From: Streptomyces violaceoruber
GTDB taxonomy: Bacteria > Actinomycetota > Actinomycetes > Streptomycetales > Streptomycetaceae
Direction of reading: 5' to 3'
Assembly: GCF_033406955.1 (NCBI RefSeq)
Contig: NZ_CP137734.1
Coordinates: forward strand, 1,674,001-1,738,000
DNA: 64,000 nucleotides
Part shown: piece after piece, positions 43,666-51,406 of the stretch
Numbering within the stretch: position 1 is the first letter of the stretch
Layout of the letters: each line of letters begins with the position of its first letter
Notes under the pieces: model-generated
Told to the model about the DNA's origin: nothing
The model's database searches: none
Seen by the model: only the letters and a program-made list of their open reading frames with translations
Made by a program: the position numbers and the translations under genes

Positions 43666-43710
43666 GGTCGGATCGGATCGGATCGGATCGGATCGGGTCG
43701 GGTCGGGTCA
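43666..43710. repeat. Pentanucleotide tandem repeat, (GATCG)5 flanked by GGTCG units
   Basis: Nine pentamers in a row: GGTCG, five GATCG, two GGTCG and GGTCA. It is 35-79 bp upstream of the Rv1733c-like gene's start, where its promoter should be. Such runs are prone to length change. Confidence 0.85.
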
Positions 43711-43760
43711 CCACGTGGGACACGGGGTACGGCCGACGCCGGGGCGGACGCCGACCGTAC

Positions 43761-43882
43761 GGACGGGGAGGAGGAGGGGGACGGACCAGGAACGGGGCGG
43801 GGGCGGGGGGCGGATCAGGAACGGGACGGGGGCGGGGGACGGGGACGGGAGGGGGACAAGGACGAGGACGGGACGGGGACGA
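43761..43882 (+). repeat. G-rich tract with many runs of three to six G (quadruplex-prone)
   Basis: Bases 43763-43882 on the plus strand hold more than ten G-runs separated by 1-6 nt, including GGGGCGGGGGCGGGGGG around 43794-43810. The pattern fits several overlapping G-quadruplex motifs. No gene is visible here. Confidence 0.55.
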
Positions 43883-44233
43883 TGCTCGGGCGACGGAGAC
43901 GGGGGACGGGGACGGTTGCCGGGAGAAGCAGGTGCGGTGCTTCCGGTCCGGTCCGGTGGGCCGGGGCGAGCGGTGCCCGGCCCGCCGGACGGCTGGTGCC
44001 GGGCCCGCCCGACGGGTGGTGGACGCCGGAGCCTCCGGGCCGGTCCCGACGGCCGGCGTCCCACGCCGGTGCTGGTGCCGTGGTCCCGGAACCGGTTCCG
44101 GCAACCGGTTTCCGTACGGCGGCCGGTACTGGCGGCGCCTGTCTCCCGGGGTGGGTGGCCGGGCACCGACGTGCCGGGCCCGGGCGCCGCCGGACACGGC
44201 CTGCCCGGCACCGCAGCGGTGCGAGTGAGCCCT

Positions 44234-44391
44234 CCGGCGGGGCCACCCCCGTCCCACGGACGAACGACCGGCACCCTCGGCACCCAGCACCTCGGCGCAC
44301 CAGGAGACCGACCCGGCACCGCGGCCGAGCGAGCGACCCCACCGGCGGAGCCACCCCCGTCCCACGGACGAACGCCCGGCACCCTCGGCAC
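44234..44391. repeat. Direct repeat of about 50 bp, period 108 bp
   Basis: Copies at 44234-44283 and 44342-44391 share GCCACCCCCGTCCCACGGAC and the following sequence, with two or three differences. Weaker similarity extends about 30 bp upstream of each copy. It lies just beyond the stop of the MreB-like gene. Confidence 0.65.
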
Positions 44392-44462
44392 GCTCGGCGT
44401 CCAGCCCGCCCCCGGCGTGCCGGAGGACGAACCGGCGACCCGGGCGCCGGCCCGGTACCGGA

Positions 44463-45287
44463 TCAGTGCGGGTGGGTGTCCGGGGGGTCCGTGCCGGTGG
44501 TCGAGGGGTGGGTGTGCGCGGCCTCCAGGAGCTTCGCGGCGCCGCGGACGGCCGCCGTGTGCGGTGCGGGCACCGCGCGCAGCGGCACGTGCAGCCGGTC
44601 GGCCAGCCGGCAGGTGATCTCGGGGCGCAGCGCACCCCCGCCCGCCAGCAGCGGTCCCCGGCCGAGCGCGTCGACCGTGAGAGACGTGCCGTCCTGGCGC
44701 AGCATCGAGGTCGTCATGTCGGCCAGCGCCTCGCCGATCCACGCGGACGGGGTCGCGTCGTCGATGTCCCCCGTGCCGAGCGCCGTGCGGCGGGCGTCGA
44801 AGACGGCGCCGTCCACCAGCAGCACCACCTCCGTGAGATGGGCGCCGATGTCCATCACGAGCAGCGGCCGGGTCAGGTCGGCGCCGGCCGCGAGGGCCAC
44901 GGCCCGCGCGCTGGGCACGGTCAGCACGGTGCGCGGGCGCAGCACCTCCACGGCCGTACGGGCCTCGGTCCGGTAGGCCAGCCCGTCGAGGACCGGCGCG
45001 GTCACCACGACCACCGGACGGGCGAAGCGGGGCAGCCGGTGGCCCAGCAGCCGGTCGAGCATCCGGGCCGTGCCCTGGGTGTCGACGATGGAGCCGCGCT
45101 GGATGGGGTACACCGCGCCCGCGCCGGGGAAGGTCACCGTCGGCACGTCGAGGATCATGCCGCGCCCGGCGACCCAGGCACGGGTACGGGCGCTGCCCAT
45201 GTCGAGGGCGACGCCGCTGCACTGCCGGCACAGCGGCCACGGCCGGTGCCGGGACAGGGCGGTCCGGGGCCGCCGGAGCACGGTCAT
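44463..45287 (-). CDS. Short MreB-like (actin-fold) protein
   Basis: 274 residues, against about 340 for MreB. Actin-fold signatures: ALDMGSARTRAWV (phosphate-1), VMDIGAHLTEVVLL (phosphate-2) and GPLLAGGGALRPEI (adenosine). The N-terminal 28 residues are basic, with CRQCSG, and parts of domain IB/IIB appear missing. I recall a third, short MreB-like protein in S. coelicolor besides MreB and Mbl; this is probably its counterpart. The ATG at 45287 overlaps the DksA-like stop as ATGA, so it is translated with the zinc-finger proteins. Confidence 0.8.
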   Translation of the reverse strand: MTVLRRPRTALSRHRPWPLCRQCSGVALDMGSARTRAWVAGRGMILDVPTVTFPGAGAVYPIQRGSIVDTQGTARMLDRLLGHRLPRFARPVVVVTAPVLDGLAYRTEARTAVEVLRPRTVLTVPSARAVALAAGADLTRPLLVMDIGAHLTEVVLLVDGAVFDARRTALGTGDIDDATPSAWIGEALADMTTSMLRQDGTSLTVDALGRGPLLAGGGALRPEITCRLADRLHVPLRAVPAPHTAAVRGAAKLLEAAHTHPSTTGTDPPDTHPH

Positions 45288-45655
45288 CGTCCGGCCTCCC
45301 GCACCTGCTGGCAGCGGGCGCAGTAGCGGGCCTGCGGCACGATCACCAGGCGCTCGCGGTCGATGGCGCGCCGGCACAGATGGCAGTTGCCGTAGCGGCC
45401 CTCGGCGATGCGGTCGAGCGCCGCTTCGACGTCGGCGAGGACCATGCGTGCGGAGGCCGCCAGCTTGACCCGGACCTCGGTCTGCGCGGCGGACCGCCGC
45501 TGGATCGACTCGTCGGTGCGGGACGGGTACGCCGCGATCTGCCGCAGTTGCTCCTCGCGGAACAGCCGTTGCTCCCGGAGGTTGTCCCGGAGCGCGGCGA
45601 GGTCCTCGGGCGACAGGCGCGTGTCGCGGTCGCCGATGATCTGGTTGTTCACCAC
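45284..45655 (-). CDS. TraR/DksA-type zinc-finger protein
   Basis: 123 residues. N-terminal helical hairpin (to about residue 85), then CHLCRRAIDRERL with the second pair CARCQ, a C4 zinc finger as in DksA/TraR proteins that bind the RNA polymerase secondary channel. Start GTG 45655; the next codon, GTG 45652, is better placed from AAGGGG and may be the true start. It follows a second DksA-like gene by 58 bp and overlaps the MreB-like gene. The acidic tip residues of E. coli DksA are not obvious, so the mechanism may differ. Confidence 0.85.
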   Translation of the reverse strand: MVNNQIIGDRDTRLSPEDLAALRDNLREQRLFREEQLRQIAAYPSRTDESIQRRSAAQTEVRVKLAASARMVLADVEAALDRIAEGRYGNCHLCRRAIDRERLVIVPQARYCARCQQVREAGR

Positions 45656-45713
45656 TTCACCCCTTGGGCAGGGCGGGAGGGACGGTACTGGACGGGGACG
45701 GTGGGACGGGGCG

Positions 45714-46040
45714 TCAGGCGGCCGCGCGGCGCTGGCAGGCGACGCAGTACCGCGTGTAGGGGAGGATCTCCAGGCGCTCCCCGGGGACGGGCTTGCCGCA
45801 GCCGAGGCAGGCGCCGTAGGTGCCCTCCTCGACCCGGGCGAAGGCCTCGTCGATCTCCTTGAGCACCCGCTCGATCGCGGCCTTCTGCGCGGACATCAGC
45901 TGGTCGTCCGCCTGGCCGCTCTCGGCGAGGGCCTGAAGCTGGGTGACGCGGGTGTTGCGGGCGTGTTCGAGGCGCTGGCGCGCCTCGTGAGCGGTCAACC
46001 GCTCGGGGCGGGGTTCGATGCGGGAGGCGTCGAGCGACAC
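45714..46040 (-). CDS. TraR/DksA-type zinc-finger protein
   Basis: 108 residues from the GTG at 46040, preceded by AAGGA about 9 nt upstream. Coiled-coil part (about 15-70: EARQRLEHARNTRVTQLQAL) followed by GACLGCGKPVPGERLEIL and CVACQ, a C4 zinc finger. It is the first gene of the three-gene operon with a second DksA-like protein and the MreB-like protein. An OsdR/DevR-like palindrome lies 48-62 bp upstream, so stress or redox control is plausible. Confidence 0.87.
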   Translation of the reverse strand: MSLDASRIEPRPERLTAHEARQRLEHARNTRVTQLQALAESGQADDQLMSAQKAAIERVLKEIDEAFARVEEGTYGACLGCGKPVPGERLEILPYTRYCVACQRRAAA

Positions 46041-46383
46041 GATGAGTGGTCCTTTTCTCGGAAGGTGCTGCGGGTATGCCGAGTGCCGGGCCGATCGGAC
46101 CCGGTCGTCCTCAACCATGGCCGGGCCGCCCGGGGAAACCCATCGGGCGCAGGACCCATTTGCCCGGGGGTGCGGGATCCACTCGGCGGTGCGCCGGGGC
46201 GGCCATATGGGTATGCCGCGGGCCGGAAATGGGGGTCGGGCCCCATCGACCGGACCGGTCCTCGAGGAGCACTCTGGTCGCTTGCTCGGTCGCTACCTGG
46301 GCCGCAGCTCCCACCGAGGGTGCGCGATGACCGACAGTAGAGGCGTACCAAATCAACACGTCGCCGAAGGAGGCGTACCCCCG
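46041..46383. other. 343-bp divergent region between the DksA operon and the two-component system
   Basis: It contains the palindrome at 46088-46102 and several other GC palindromes (GGGCCC around 46238; GACCGGACCGGTCC around 46249). An in-frame ATG at 46327 would lengthen the kinase by 19 residues. No other ORF is supportable. Confidence 0.55.
46088..46102. promoter_or_regulatory. OsdR/DevR-like palindrome GGGCCGATCGGACCC
   Basis: One mismatch from the symmetrical GGGCCGATCGGCCC that I recall as the OsdR (DevR-type) box of S. coelicolor; CC/GG flanks extend the symmetry. It lies upstream of the DksA operon and of the NarL-type two-component system, whose response regulator is a candidate binder. 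Confidence 0.5.
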
Positions 46384-47331
46384 GTGTCCCTGTTCTGGCG
46401 GATCTTCGGGCTCAACGCGGTGGTGCTGGGCTTCGCCACGGCGCTGCTGCTGTGGGCTCCGGTGACCGTCTCCGTGCCGATCCTGCTGACCGAGGCCGTC
46501 GTCCTCGTGGTCGGCATGGGCGTCATGCTGGTGGCCAACGGTGCCCTGCTGCGCTGGGGCCTGGCGCCGCTGGAGCGGCTCACCAGGCTGATGACCACCG
46601 TCGACCTGCTGCGCCCCGGCCAGCGGCTGCCGATCTCCGGCGGCGGCGAGGTCCCGGAGCTGATCCGCACCTTCAACGCCATGCTGGACCGCCTGGAGAA
46701 CGAGCGGGCCACCAGCAGCGCCCGCGTCCTGCTGGCCCAGGAGGCGGAACGGCGCCGCATCGCCCAGGAGCTGCACGACGAGGTCGGGCAGAGCATGACC
46801 GCGATCCTGCTGGTCCTGGGGCGTGCCGCGGACGACGCCGAGGAGCCGCTGCGCGACGAGCTGCACCAGGCGCAGGAGATCACCCGGGAGAGCCTGGACG
46901 AGGTCCGCCGCCTGGTGCGCCGGCTGCGGCCCGGTGTCCTGGACGACCTCGGTCTGATCAGCGCGCTGTCCTCGCTCACGCACGACTTCGCCACCCACAC
47001 CGGTCTGCGGGTGGTGCGCCGTTTCGACGCCGATCTGCCGGTCCTGGACCACGAGACCGAACTGGTCCTCTACCGGGTGGCTCAGGAGAGCCTGACCAAC
47101 GCCGCCCGCCACGCGGACGCCGAGCGCCTGGAGGTGGGCCTGGCCCACGCCGACGCCGCGGTGACGCTCACCGTCGCCGACGACGGGCGCGGCATCGAGG
47201 CGGCGCACGAGGGCGCCGGCATCCGCGGCATGCGGGAACGGGCCCTGCTCATCGGGGCCGCCCTCGACATCACGTCGGCGCCCGGCGCCGGCACCCGCAT
47301 CCGGCTCACCGCACCCCTTCCCAGGAAGTAG
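46384..47331 (+). CDS. NarL-type sensor histidine kinase
   Basis: 315 residues from the GTG at 46384, which has GAAGGAGG about 8 nt upstream. Two transmembrane helices (7-25 and 32-55) with almost no outer loop, then a HAMP-like linker (WGLAPLERLTRLM), the HisKA_3 dimerisation helix with phospho-acceptor His about 131 (AQELHDEVGQS), and the HATPase domain with QESLTNAARHA and DDGRG. Short external loops suggest sensing within the membrane or cytoplasm. The response regulator follows after 8 bp. Confidence 0.92.
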   Translation: MSLFWRIFGLNAVVLGFATALLLWAPVTVSVPILLTEAVVLVVGMGVMLVANGALLRWGLAPLERLTRLMTTVDLLRPGQRLPISGGGEVPELIRTFNAMLDRLENERATSSARVLLAQEAERRRIAQELHDEVGQSMTAILLVLGRAADDAEEPLRDELHQAQEITRESLDEVRRLVRRLRPGVLDDLGLISALSSLTHDFATHTGLRVVRRFDADLPVLDHETELVLYRVAQESLTNAARHADAERLEVGLAHADAAVTLTVADDGRGIEAAHEGAGIRGMRERALLIGAALDITSAPGAGTRIRLTAPLPRK

Positions 47332-47339
47332 CACCGACC

Positions 47340-48122
47340 ATGTCCGACCCGTCCCTGCCCGAGCCGTCCGAGCCGTCCGCGCGCGGCCGCCACGCCGGCG
47401 CGTCCACGACGCCCACGACGCCCACGCCCGCGTCCACGACGTCCGCGTACGGCGCGCCCCCGGCGTCCGCCCCCTCGAAGATCCGCATCCTGCTCGCCGA
47501 CGACCACGCGCTGGTGCGCCGCGGTGTGCGCCTCATCCTCGACCGGGAGCCGGACCTGGAGGTGGTGGCCGAGGCCGGGGACGGCGCGGAGGCCATCGAC
47601 ATGGCGCGGGCCCACGAGGCCGACCTCGCCGTCCTGGACATCGCGATGCCGCGCCTCACCGGCCTCCAGGCGGCCCGCGAACTGGCCGCGCTGAAGCCGG
47701 GGCTGCGCATCCTGATGCTGACGATGCACGACAACGAGCAGTACCTGTTCCAGGCGCTGAAGTCGGGGGCCTGCGGATACGTGCTCAAGTCGGTCGCCGA
47801 CCGGGACCTCGTCGCCGCCTGCCGCGCCGCGATGCGCGACGAGCCGTTCCTGTACCCGGGCGCGGTGACCGCGCTCATCCGCAACTACCTCGACCGGGTG
47901 CGGCACGGCGAGGAGACCTCCGACCACATCCTCACCCCGCGCGAGGAGGAGGTCCTCAAGCTCGTCGCCGAGGGCCACTCCTCGAAGGAGATCGCCGAGA
48001 TCCTCTTCATCAGCATCAAGACCGTCCAGCGGCACCGGGCGAACCTGCTGCAGAAGCTCGGCCTGCGCGACCGCCTGGAGCTGACCCGGTACGCCATCCG
48101 CGCCGGGCTCATCGAGCCCTGA
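47340..48122 (+). CDS. NarL/FixJ-type response regulator
   Basis: 260 residues. A Pro/Thr/Ser-rich N-terminal leader of about 45 residues is unusual. The receiver domain follows (ILLADDHALVRRG; phospho-Asp about 100 in AVLDIAMPRLTG; Lys in YVLKSV), then a LuxR HTH (LTPREEEVLKLVAEGHSSKEI, with ISIKTVQRHRANL). Co-transcribed with the kinase. Similarity to the DevR/OsdR type and a matching palindrome upstream suggest autoregulation and control of the DksA operon; inferred. Confidence 0.92.
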   Translation: MSDPSLPEPSEPSARGRHAGASTTPTTPTPASTTSAYGAPPASAPSKIRILLADDHALVRRGVRLILDREPDLEVVAEAGDGAEAIDMARAHEADLAVLDIAMPRLTGLQAARELAALKPGLRILMLTMHDNEQYLFQALKSGACGYVLKSVADRDLVAACRAAMRDEPFLYPGAVTALIRNYLDRVRHGEETSDHILTPREEEVLKLVAEGHSSKEIAEILFISIKTVQRHRANLLQKLGLRDRLELTRYAIRAGLIEP

Positions 48123-48226
48123 CGGCCCCCCGAACCGCCCGTGGCTCTGGCCGCCCACTCCCCGGCCGGAGCCCCGGGCTCCCCCACCCGCCAGGCCCGC
48201 TCATCCACCAGGAAAGGGGACGGTGC

Positions 48227-48616
48227 ATGCGACGACGGCTCGCGAGCGTGCTCACCGTCCTGCTGACCGTCCTGCTGCCCCTGGTCCCGGCCTGGCCCGC
48301 GGCCGGCGCGCACGTCGGTCCGAGCGGTCCCCTCGCGGCGGCCGCCGCCACGGCCGTGCCGCACCCGGCCCTCGACCTCCACGCCGACGACGGCTGCACG
48401 CCGGTCTGCGCCGCCCAGCCCCGAGCCCGGCACGACCAGCCGGCCGGGCGTCCGACGGCACCGGACCAGCACCCGGCGACCACCGCCCACCTCGGGGGCG
48501 GCGCCGCCCCCTGCGGCCACGCACGGACGTCGTTCGCGCCCGGCCCGGTGCCGGTCTCCCCCGGCCGCGCGAGCCACGACAGCGGCCGGGCGCCACCGGT
48601 CTCCTCCGGCACCTGA
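48227..48616 (+). CDS. Small secreted or membrane-anchored protein
   Basis: 129 residues. The ATG at 48227 has AAGGGGA about 7 nt upstream. MRRRLASVLTVLLTVLLPLV and PAAGAH form a clear signal peptide or N-terminal anchor. The rest is Pro/Ala/His-rich with three cysteines (DGCTPVCAA, APCGHA) and no family I recognise. It lies between the response regulator (104 bp upstream) and secDF (79 bp downstream), all on the same strand. Confidence 0.65.
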   Translation: MRRRLASVLTVLLTVLLPLVPAWPAAGAHVGPSGPLAAAAATAVPHPALDLHADDGCTPVCAAQPRARHDQPAGRPTAPDQHPATTAHLGGGAAPCGHARTSFAPGPVPVSPGRASHDSGRAPPVSSGT

Positions 48617-48695
48617 GACACCACTCCTTCCCTGCATCTTCTTCCGCCGCGGCCGCGCTCGGCCGCCGCCGCGGCGTGCCCGCCGGAGGCCCGTC

Positions 48696-51089
48696 TTGAA
48701 ACGCTCCCGTCCCCCTTCCCGCTCCCGCTCCCGTTCCCGTACGCGGTCCCGTTCCCTGAACGTCCGCGCCCTCGTCGCGCTGGCCGTGATGGCCGGGGCC
48801 GTGGCCATCGCCCTGACCATGCCGGTCCGTCTGGGGCTCGACCTGCGCGGCGGCACCCAGATCGTCCTGGAGACCAAGTCGACCGAGACCACCAAGGCCG
48901 ACCGGGAGGCCACCGACCGCACCGTGGAGGTGCTGCGCGGCCGCATCGACGCCCTCGGCGTCGCCGAGCCGACCATCGTCCGCTCCGGCGAGAACCGGGT
49001 CGTCGTCGAGCTGCCGGGCGTACAGGACCCGAAGAAGGCCGCCGACGTGCTCGGCCGCACCGCGCAGCTCACCGTCCACTCGGTGCTCGGCGCGGCGGAG
49101 AAGCCCGCCGACGCGACCGAGGGCAGGACCGAGACCGCCGAGGACGGCGAGCGGGTGCTGCCGGACGAGTCCGGGCAGTCCCTGCGGCTGAAGGCCGCCA
49201 CGCTGACCGGTCAGGACGTCAAGGGCGCCGACGCCCGCTTCGACCAGCAGAACGGCGCCGGCTGGACCGTCACCGTCGACTTCAAGGACTCCGGCAGCGA
49301 CCGCTGGGCGCAGGTGACCGGCGAGGCGGCCTGCAACCCGGCCGGTGACCCCACGCGCCGGGTCGCCATCGTGCTCGACGACAAGATCATCTCCTCGCCG
49401 CAGGTCGACCCCTCCGTGTCCTGCGGGGCGGGCATCACCGGCGGCTCCACGCAGATCACCGGCTCCTTCGACGACGCCGAGGCGCGCGAACTGGCCCTGC
49501 TCATCAAGGGCGGCGCCCTGCCGGTGCCGGTCGAGACCATCGAGCAGCGCACCATCGGCGCCACCCTGGGCGACGAGGCCATCGACGCCGGCGCCTGGGC
49601 CGCCGTCATCGGCACCGCGCTGACCGCGCTGTTCATCATCGTCGTCTACCGGCTGATGGGCGCCCTCGCGACCGTGGCCCTGCTCTGCTACGGCCTGATC
49701 TCCTACGCCGCCCTGGCCGCGGTCGGCGCGACCCTGACCCTGCCGGGCCTGGCGGGCTTCGTGCTGGCGATCGGCATGGCGGTGGACGCCAACGTCCTGG
49801 TCTTCGAGCGGGCCCGCGAGGAACAGGCGGCCCGGACCCGTCCCAGTACGCGCTCCGCGCTGACCGCCGGTTTCCGCAGCGCCTTCAGCGCGATCGCCGA
49901 CTCCAACATCACCACGCTGATCGCCGCCGCCCTGCTGTTCTTCCTGGCCTCCGGCCCGGTCAAGGGCTTCGGCGTCACCCTCGGCATCGGTGTGCTGGCC
50001 TCGATGGTCAGCGCCCTGGTGATCACCCGGGTGCTCGCCGAGTTCGCCGCGAGCCGCCCGGCGGTCTTCCGCCGCCCCCGTATCACCGGCATCTCCTCGA
50101 CCGGCCCGGTCCGTGACGCCCTGCTGCGCCGCGACCCGTTCCTGATGCGCCGGCCGCGCCGCTGGCTGGCGGCCTCGCTGATCGTCCTTGTGGTGGCGGG
50201 CTCCGGCATCCTGGTGCGGGGCCTGAACTTCGGCATCGAGTTCACCGGCGGGCGGCTCATCGAGTACTCCACCGCCACCCAGGTCGATCCCGACCGGGCG
50301 CGGGACGCCCTGGCCGACGCGGGCTTCCCGCGCGCCGTCGTCCAGTCCTCCGGCGACGGCGACCTCACGGTGCGCACGGAGGAGCTGACCGACACCGAGG
50401 CGGCGACCGTCACGAAGGCCGTCGCCGAACTGGGCGGCGAGACGGAGAAGGTCCGCGACGAGCTGATCGGCCCGAGCCTCGGCGAGGAGCTGCGCCGGGA
50501 CGCCCTGATCGCCCTCGGCCTGGCGCTGGCCGCGCAGCTGGCGTACCTGGCGGTCCGGTTCCGCCTGCTGTTCGGCACGGCGGCGGTCGGCGCGCTCGCC
50601 CACGACGTGGTCATTCTGGTCGGTGTGTTCGCCTGGCTGGGCAAGCCGATCGACGGGGTGTTCCTGGCGGCGCTGCTGACCGTGATCGGCTACTCGGTGA
50701 ACGACTCGGTGGTGCTCTTCGACCGCATCCGGGAACTGCTGGGCAAGGAGCGGAAGGCACCGTTCGACCGGCTCACCAACGACGCGATCCTGCAGACCCT
50801 GCCGCGCACGGTCAACACCGGCATGGGCGCGGTGCTCATCCTGGCCTCGCTGGCGATCCTGGCCGACGACTCGCTCACCGACTTCGCGCTCGCGCTGCTG
50901 ATCGGCGTGGGGGTCGGCACGTACTCGTCGGTCTTCACCGCCTCTCCCCTGGCCATCGAGCTGCACAACCGCGACACCGGTTCCCGCCCCGGGCGCCGCA
51001 GGGGCGGCCGGACCCGCGCCACGGGGAAGTCCGGGAAGCCGGGGAAGCAGGTCCCCACGAGCCGCACGGAACGGCAGGAGGTCCGCTAG
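48696..51089 (+). CDS. secDF: Fused protein-export protein SecDF
   Basis: 797 residues. TTG start at 48696 with GGAGG about 7 nt upstream; the first 25 residues are Arg/Ser-rich. The SecD half has LGLDLRGGTQIVLET, a periplasmic-type P1 domain, then six helices with GFVLAIGMAVDANVLVFER. The SecF half (from about 480) has GLNFGIEFTGGRLIEYS and a second six-helix set with VNDSVVLFDRIRE. This is a single-chain SecDF that uses proton-motive force to help the last steps of Sec export. Streptomyces normally also has separate secD and secF, so this is probably a second, specialised copy. Confidence 0.93.
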   Translation: MKRSRPPSRSRSRSRTRSRSLNVRALVALAVMAGAVAIALTMPVRLGLDLRGGTQIVLETKSTETTKADREATDRTVEVLRGRIDALGVAEPTIVRSGENRVVVELPGVQDPKKAADVLGRTAQLTVHSVLGAAEKPADATEGRTETAEDGERVLPDESGQSLRLKAATLTGQDVKGADARFDQQNGAGWTVTVDFKDSGSDRWAQVTGEAACNPAGDPTRRVAIVLDDKIISSPQVDPSVSCGAGITGGSTQITGSFDDAEARELALLIKGGALPVPVETIEQRTIGATLGDEAIDAGAWAAVIGTALTALFIIVVYRLMGALATVALLCYGLISYAALAAVGATLTLPGLAGFVLAIGMAVDANVLVFERAREEQAARTRPSTRSALTAGFRSAFSAIADSNITTLIAAALLFFLASGPVKGFGVTLGIGVLASMVSALVITRVLAEFAASRPAVFRRPRITGISSTGPVRDALLRRDPFLMRRPRRWLAASLIVLVVAGSGILVRGLNFGIEFTGGRLIEYSTATQVDPDRARDALADAGFPRAVVQSSGDGDLTVRTEELTDTEAATVTKAVAELGGETEKVRDELIGPSLGEELRRDALIALGLALAAQLAYLAVRFRLLFGTAAVGALAHDVVILVGVFAWLGKPIDGVFLAALLTVIGYSVNDSVVLFDRIRELLGKERKAPFDRLTNDAILQTLPRTVNTGMGAVLILASLAILADDSLTDFALALLIGVGVGTYSSVFTASPLAIELHNRDTGSRPGRRRGGRTRATGKSGKPGKQVPTSRTERQEVR

Positions 51090-51181
51090 CAGGGGCGGGC
51101 AGGAAGGTCCGGGCCCCTTCGCTCAAGGGCGCCCGGGCCCAGGGCGCGCGGTCCGTGGCCCGCCCCGTCCGAGCGCCCGGC

Positions 51182-51360
51182 CCGGGCGAAGCCCGGCGGC
51201 CGACCGGCCCGAGGCACGCCCCGCCCAGGGCACATCCGGTCCGAGCGCCCGGCGCGGGAACGCCGCCCCGGGAGCCCGGCCCGGGGACACCGACCCGGGC
51301 GAAGCCCGGCGGACGACCGGCCCGGGGCACGTCCCACCCGGGGCACGTCCGGTCCGGGGG
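51182..51360. repeat. Direct repeat of about 66 bp, period 113 bp
   Basis: Copies at 51182-51247 and 51295-51360; the first 37 bp differ at only two positions (for example CCGGGCGAAGCCCGGCGG). It fills most of the 317-bp gap (51090-51406) between the convergent secDF and GntR genes. No gene is seen in the gap; CCGGGC-GAA-GCCCGG in each copy is itself a hairpin (terminator-like). Confidence 0.7.
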
Positions 51361-51406
51361 CCCCGTCCGGGCGCCCGGGTGAAGGGCGCCCTGCCGGGCC
51401 TCCGGC

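Larger units (their letters stand above)
43632..44462. other. 831-bp region without a supportable gene; low-complexity and repetitive
   Basis: Several long frames are open on both strands because stops are rare at this GC, but none has family motifs, a ribosome-binding site or normal amino acid mix. It holds a pentamer repeat (43666-43710), a G-rich tract (43761-43882) and a 50-bp direct repeat (44234-44283 and 44342-44391). Confidence 0.65.

Noticed and set aside
43666..44391. CRISPR array or integrative element remnant
   Set aside because: Repeats are tandem pentamers and a single two-copy repeat, without regular spacers, cas genes, integrase or tRNA site.
43660..45240. Long open frames on both strands across the G-rich gap
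   Set aside because: Low-complexity Arg/Gly/Pro strings with no family motifs or ribosome-binding sites; open only because stops are rare at this GC.
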